A stretch of DNA of 64,000 nt from Candidatus Micropelagos thuwalensis (GTDB lineage: Bacteria; Pseudomonadota; Alphaproteobacteria; RS24), in assembly GCF_000469155.1 (NCBI RefSeq), contig NZ_AWXE01000001.1, forward strand, positions 620,001-684,000. The letters run 5' to 3'. Each line of letters starts with the position of its first letter. Position 1 is the first letter of the stretch. Below are positions 59,882 through 64,000 of the stretch, piece after piece. The notes below the pieces were generated by a model, which saw only the letters and a list, made by a program, of their open reading frames with translations, ran no database searches and had not been told where the DNA came from. The translations under genes were made by a program, and so were the position numbers.

Positions 59882-62827
59882 TTAGTCAGATAACTGACCC
59901 AACATGCGTACAAAAATCTCGCGCACAGATTTTTGATGCTCACTCAGCGTTTGTTCCAAATGCCCCATATTCGGCAAGGCCGTGCTTTGACATAACAACA
60001 AATTTAACGACTGAGAAAATGGCGGCTCTGCGGGTGTGTCGAGGCACAAGCGGAAAATCTGTAAGAGGCTAGAATAAAACGACAAGGCCTCAACGAGCCG
60101 AGCCTCATCGTCAGTAGATATGATACGTGCCGTACCAAGCAATTCTAAATTAGATTTGGTGGAGGTATCTATGCGATTAAAGAGTGCCGCGCCATGTAGA
60201 AGGCATAAACCCTGTGCGATAAATTCAACGTCCACCAGCCCCCCTGGCGCATGTTTGATATCCCATTTGGTATCGCCTTTTTTGACATGATGCGCCTCAA
60301 GCCGTTTTTTCATATCCACAATATTCTGCCGTGCCTCGTCTTGGTCACGCGGCATCTGAAAAATCCTTTTCAGCAAAGCATTAATTTTGTTTGTCAGACC
60401 TTCTCCACCTGCCAGCACGCGCCCTCGGGTCAATGCCATATGTTCCCATAACCATGCGTTTGAAAATTGATAATCCTCAAAACTTTGGATTTTCGTAACG
60501 AGTGGGCCCGCATTCCCCGATGGGCGCAATCGCATATCTATTTCAAAGAGATGACCTTCGAATGTTGGCGCTGTCATAGCAGAAATGAAACGCCGCGCTG
60601 TGCGGCTAAACAAAATTTCCATAGAAGAGGTCGCCGTATAGGTAACTTTTTGCGCATAATCCTCTGCCGTGCACACAATAATAAGGTCAAGATCTGAGGA
60701 AACAGTCATTTCTCGACTACCGAGCTTACCTAGCCCCAAAACTGCCATTTCAGCGCCATATGGAAGCGTGGCCTCACCCAGCATATCTTTCAACACAAAA
60801 TCATAAAGAACGCGTGTGCCCGCATCAGCAATTTTAGTAATGTCCTCACCGGCAGAAAGACCGGTCAACTTACCCGACAAAATTTGGGTGCCAATCCGGA
60901 AGATTTTTTCCCTGTGCCAACGTCTTACGGCATCCAGCATATCTTCAAAATGTGTGATACCGGACGTGTGGGTTTTGAGTTCCAACAAAATCTCATCAGC
61001 ATCCGACAGAGGTTGATTGAAATTTGGATCCAGCAGGCTGTCCAATGTGACTGGGCGGCGGCTTAATTGCGCAGATAGGCGCGGTGCGGTGCCAACAATA
61101 TCTGTGATTAGATTAAGCAGGTCGGGATTAGATTGAAAGAGTGAGAAAATTTGTATGCCGGATGGCAAGCCAGTTAGAAAATCGTTAAAACGTGCAAAAG
61201 CAAAATCCGGGTCAGGTGTTTGCGACAAGCTTTTAAGGAGGTGGGGCTTTAATCTTGTCAGCAACTCTCTGGCACGCGGTGTACGAACAGCCGCAAACCT
61301 GCCGCTATGCCAACCTCTGATTTCATCAGACATTTGCGCTGCTCTTTCAAACCCCATCTGGGAGAGAGTCTCCAATGTTTCCGGATCATTTTCACAACCC
61401 GCAAAAACGAGATTGCCCATCTCATTTGCCAACACCTCACCTTGCTCAAATAACTCAGCATAATGTGTCTGAACGGTTTCCAGCACGTCTGTCAGTCTGC
61501 TTTTAAAATCATCAAGCGTTTCATAGCCGCAAAAATCTGAAAAGGCCTGCAATTTCTCTTCAGTTTTAGGGAGCGTGTGCGTTTGTTCATCCTGCTGCAT
61601 TTGCAACCGGTGTTCTATACCGCGCAGAAAATGATAAGCTCCTGTCAATTCCTCTACAGTTTCGTTTTTAATCCACCCGCGTTCTGCAAGCTGGTTTAGC
61701 ATTGGGCATGTTTGTGCCCCACGCAGATTTTTATCCCGTCCGCCGGCAATAAGTTGCTGTGTCTGCACAAAAAACTCAATCTCTCTGATGCCGCCCCGTC
61801 CGAGCTTAATGTTATGACCTGCTATGGCAATTTGACCATGCCCTCGAACCGCATGAATTTGTCGCTTCATTGCATGCACATCTTCTATGGCAGCAAAATC
61901 CAGGTTCTTACGCCAGATAAAAGGAGATAAAATAGACAACAATTTATTGCCCGTCCTCGTATCACCAGCAATCTGGCGCGCTTTGATGAAAGCGGCACGC
62001 TCCCAGTTTTGACCGAAAGATTCGTAATAAATTTCGGCCGCAGGAAGGGATACCGCTACGGGTGTGGAACCAGGATCAGGGCGCAACCGCAAATCCACAC
62101 GAAACACAAAACCTGCATCCGTAGTAGATTGCAAAATGGTGGATAAATCTTTCGTCAGCTCAATCCAAAACTCAGCTATCTTGTGTTCGCCTAGTGAGGC
62201 AATCCCATCGGGTTCGTAAAAAACGACAATATCGATATCGGATGAATAATTCAGTTCGCGCGCACCATATTTGCCCATCCCAAGAATAACGCATTGGCAC
62301 TGGTCTGCAGTAAGAGGTGTATCCAGACCATATTGGGCAGACTTGTTTTTGAGCAACCAATCCAAACTGACTCTAACGGATGCGTCAGCAAAATCCGTTA
62401 GAGCTCCCGTTACTTTTTCCAACGACCAGATTCCCGCAATATCTGCCATAGCGGTCACCAAGGAAATGCTCTGACGGTACAAGCGCAAGTCCCGCATTAA
62501 TATGTCTCGGTCGCAGGACAGGTCCAGCCCATAAAGACGGGTTAAAATTTTTTCACAAAAAACATCCGGCCCTTCTACTGCCAGTTCTCCAAGAAGATCC
62601 GGACGGGTACGAATAATGCGCGTTAAAAATGAGGAACCAGCAAAAATCCGAAGAAACAAATCTTCATGGTCACTCACAAATGTAATGATGGCTGATTGTG
62701 CTTCGGTAGATAATTCAGCTATCCAAAGTGATTGACAGTCCGCAAGATGACTGTGCGCGACACGACGAGTTTCGCTGTCTCCAAAGTTCACATAATTTTT
62801 CTTTCGATCTGAAAAACCTTTATTCAT
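59882..62827 (-). CDS. glnE: Glutamine synthetase adenylyltransferase/adenylyl-removing enzyme
   Basis: Bifunctional regulator that adenylylates and deadenylylates glutamine synthetase in response to PII and glutamine. 981 residues with two nucleotidyltransferase halves. The N-terminal (AR) half has LGMGKYGARELNYSSDIDIVVFYE, and the C-terminal (AT) half LGLGKLGSREMTVSSDLDLIIVC with the duplicated G-K-x-G-x-x-E-x-x-x-x-S-D-(I/L)-D pattern. Each is followed by RVDLRLRPDP / EIDMRLRPSG. The start overlaps the upstream sensor kinase stop by four bases (ATGA). Confidence 0.96.
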   Translation of the reverse strand: MNKGFSDRKKNYVNFGDSETRRVAHSHLADCQSLWIAELSTEAQSAIITFVSDHEDLFLRIFAGSSFLTRIIRTRPDLLGELAVEGPDVFCEKILTRLYGLDLSCDRDILMRDLRLYRQSISLVTAMADIAGIWSLEKVTGALTDFADASVRVSLDWLLKNKSAQYGLDTPLTADQCQCVILGMGKYGARELNYSSDIDIVVFYEPDGIASLGEHKIAEFWIELTKDLSTILQSTTDAGFVFRVDLRLRPDPGSTPVAVSLPAAEIYYESFGQNWERAAFIKARQIAGDTRTGNKLLSILSPFIWRKNLDFAAIEDVHAMKRQIHAVRGHGQIAIAGHNIKLGRGGIREIEFFVQTQQLIAGGRDKNLRGAQTCPMLNQLAERGWIKNETVEELTGAYHFLRGIEHRLQMQQDEQTHTLPKTEEKLQAFSDFCGYETLDDFKSRLTDVLETVQTHYAELFEQGEVLANEMGNLVFAGCENDPETLETLSQMGFERAAQMSDEIRGWHSGRFAAVRTPRARELLTRLKPHLLKSLSQTPDPDFAFARFNDFLTGLPSGIQIFSLFQSNPDLLNLITDIVGTAPRLSAQLSRRPVTLDSLLDPNFNQPLSDADEILLELKTHTSGITHFEDMLDAVRRWHREKIFRIGTQILSGKLTGLSAGEDITKIADAGTRVLYDFVLKDMLGEATLPYGAEMAVLGLGKLGSREMTVSSDLDLIIVCTAEDYAQKVTYTATSSMEILFSRTARRFISAMTAPTFEGHLFEIDMRLRPSGNAGPLVTKIQSFEDYQFSNAWLWEHMALTRGRVLAGGEGLTNKINALLKRIFQMPRDQDEARQNIVDMKKRLEAHHVKKGDTKWDIKHAPGGLVDVEFIAQGLCLLHGAALFNRIDTSTKSNLELLGTARIISTDDEARLVEALSFYSSLLQIFRLCLDTPAEPPFSQSLNLLLCQSTALPNMGHLEQTLSEHQKSVREIFVRMLGQLSD

Positions 62828-64000
62828 GTGTCTAATGTTAACACAATTTCAGCTCTCAGCCCTTGAGGAAGATTTTGTTGAAGACAAAGCTCACCGCCAT
62901 GACGTTGTGCAATTGCGGATACCAATGAAAGACCAAGCCCACTCCCAGGCCTGTTTCGACTAGCATCCAACCGGACAAAGCGTTCAGTCACACGTGACAT
63001 ATCTGTCGGAGGAATGCCTGGGCCGTTATCAGACACATAAATAGTTAATGTGTCTTTCGATGTTGTAATACCAACCGAAATAACCGGATCATTCGAACGA
63101 CCATATTTTAGAGAATTATCAATCAAATTAATAATCGCTTGCGACATGAGAGGCCGCGCGGCTTTGATAAATAACGGATCTTCAGGCAAATCTAAGTCAA
63201 AATGGACGCCAATCTCCTCACCTGCAGGCTCCATAAATTCTACTGCTTGCTTAATAAGATCCACCACATCCAACATTTCTTTCTGAATGTCTCGAGCCCC
63301 GGATTCAAGTTGCGCCACGGATAACAACGCATTAAAAACTGCTAGAAGTTCATCAGCCTCCGCGATCGTTTCCTGCATAATTTTTTTATAATCTTCTGGG
63401 CTCGCAGGTTTCATTAGGGTAACTTCCAGCTTATTTCGAACCCTATTTATGGGGCTACGCAAATCATGAGCAATGTTATCTGTCACATCGCGCATGCCAT
63501 TCATCAAGCTTTCAATCCTGCTTAACATCATATTGAGATTCACGCCCAACTGGTCAATTTCGTCCCCACTCCCCCTAACCGGAATACGACGAGATAAATC
63601 CCCCGCCATAATGTCTGAACTTGTGCGGTTAATGCTGTCTATTCGTCGGGTAAAATTACGGCTGGTAAGTACACCTCCAATCAAACCGAATAAAACTGTC
63701 ATGGCTAAGCCGTAAATCATCGCGTTTAATATAACCGCACTGAATTTGTTAAACTCCTCTACGTCTCGCCCGACGAGTAGATAAAACCCTTGTGGCAAAG
63801 TGAAGGTCTTTGCCCGCGCTGCATGCTTTTCTTCAAAATTATTGGTAATACGAACAAACTCAAATTCCTGCCAATCTTCTCCAGCATCTTTCATATCAGG
63901 AATTTTATTAAGATTGCCTGCCATGGGTCGGCCTTCAGGGTCGATTAAAAGATATATCGACAGACGCGGGTCTCGGCTCAGCACTGCAACGCGTCGCGCC
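62824..64000 (-). CDS. Sensor histidine kinase, C-terminal part (5' end outside window)
   Basis: The frame stays open to the right edge (ARRVAVLSRDPRL..), so the true N terminus lies beyond 64000. Visible: the end of a periplasmic sensing domain, one membrane helix (AMIYGLAMTVLFGLIGGVL), a HAMP linker, the phospho-acceptor H-box DNIAHDLRSPINRVRNKLEV, N-box AIINLIDNSLKYGRS, G1 VSDNGPGIPP, and G2 GSGLGLSLVSAIAQRHGG. An intact kinase core. The response regulator is presumably upstream, outside the window. Translationally coupled to glnE. Confidence 0.9.
   Translation of the reverse strand, partial: ARRVAVLSRDPRLSIYLLIDPEGRPMAGNLNKIPDMKDAGEDWQEFEFVRITNNFEEKHAARAKTFTLPQGFYLLVGRDVEEFNKFSAVILNAMIYGLAMTVLFGLIGGVLTSRNFTRRIDSINRTSSDIMAGDLSRRIPVRGSGDEIDQLGVNLNMMLSRIESLMNGMRDVTDNIAHDLRSPINRVRNKLEVTLMKPASPEDYKKIMQETIAEADELLAVFNALLSVAQLESGARDIQKEMLDVVDLIKQAVEFMEPAGEEIGVHFDLDLPEDPLFIKAARPLMSQAIINLIDNSLKYGRSNDPVISVGITTSKDTLTIYVSDNGPGIPPTDMSRVTERFVRLDASRNRPGSGLGLSLVSAIAQRHGGELCLQQNLPQGLRAEIVLTLDT

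Overview
The window is a stretch of an alphaproteobacterial chromosome with moderate-to-low GC content. The lineage call rests on five things: a circularly permuted two-piece tmRNA gene, an alpha-type SspB, an SOS box of the alphaproteobacterial GTTC-N7-GTTC form, a fumC/ribbon-helix-helix pair, and the gene order lpxC-bamD-recN-ligA downstream of a full dcw cluster. The gene style resembles free-living marine alphaproteobacteria; that narrower placement is an impression only. Both window edges cut through genes (an MFS_2 sugar/cation symporter on the left, a sensor histidine kinase on the right).

Layout. 1-2.8 kb: transporter fragment, a short glycosyltransferase-like remnant, a PCuAC copper-chaperone-like protein and a Znu-type ABC importer (ATPase and permease, no binding protein). 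2.85-7.2 kb: divergent biotin genes, bioA on the minus strand and bioF-bioD plus a patatin-like hydrolase on the plus strand. 7.3-11.2 kb: a 2-hydroxyacid dehydrogenase, SixA-like phosphatase, an SOS-controlled umuDC pair and a Nudix hydrolase. 11.2-14.1 kb (minus): rpoN, folA, thyA. 14.2-22 kb (plus): tmRNA, sspB, fumC, an RHH protein, a UvrD/PcrA helicase, prmA and pepP, then a small unrecognised and possibly frameshifted gene.

22.6-47.3 kb is one long leftward block. It begins with an MraZ operator array and runs mraZ-rsmH-ftsL-ftsI-murE-murF-mraY-murD-ftsW-murG-murC-murB-ddl-ftsQ-ftsA-ftsZ, then lpxC, bamD, recN and ligA. Almost every dcw junction overlaps by a few bases or is separated by one base. 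The ftsA-ftsZ interval is the exception, and it holds a 61-codon ORF that would fit the same packing, as well as two inverted repeats. Together these genes make lipid II precursor, flip and polymerise it at the septum, and build the divisome.

47.5-49.5 kb: the RNase P RNA gene (minus) directly after an AmpD/AmiD-type amidase, then a phosphoglycolate phosphatase. 49.5-55.4 kb: an acyl-CoA catabolic island with an acyl-CoA synthetase, a short-chain dehydrogenase, a crotonase lacking both canonical glutamates and two acyl-CoA dehydrogenases. 55.5-64 kb: a stand-alone SUMT, phosphomannomutase/phosphoglucomutase, a TauE/SafE exporter, DusA, GlnE and a histidine kinase translationally coupled to glnE.

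I see no tRNA genes, CRISPR arrays, insertion sequences or prophage. Most of the window is conserved core genome. The items most worth a second look are the ftsA-ftsZ small ORF and structured interval, the phased MraZ operator, the tmRNA-sspB adjacency, the atypical crotonase and the patatin in the biotin run.
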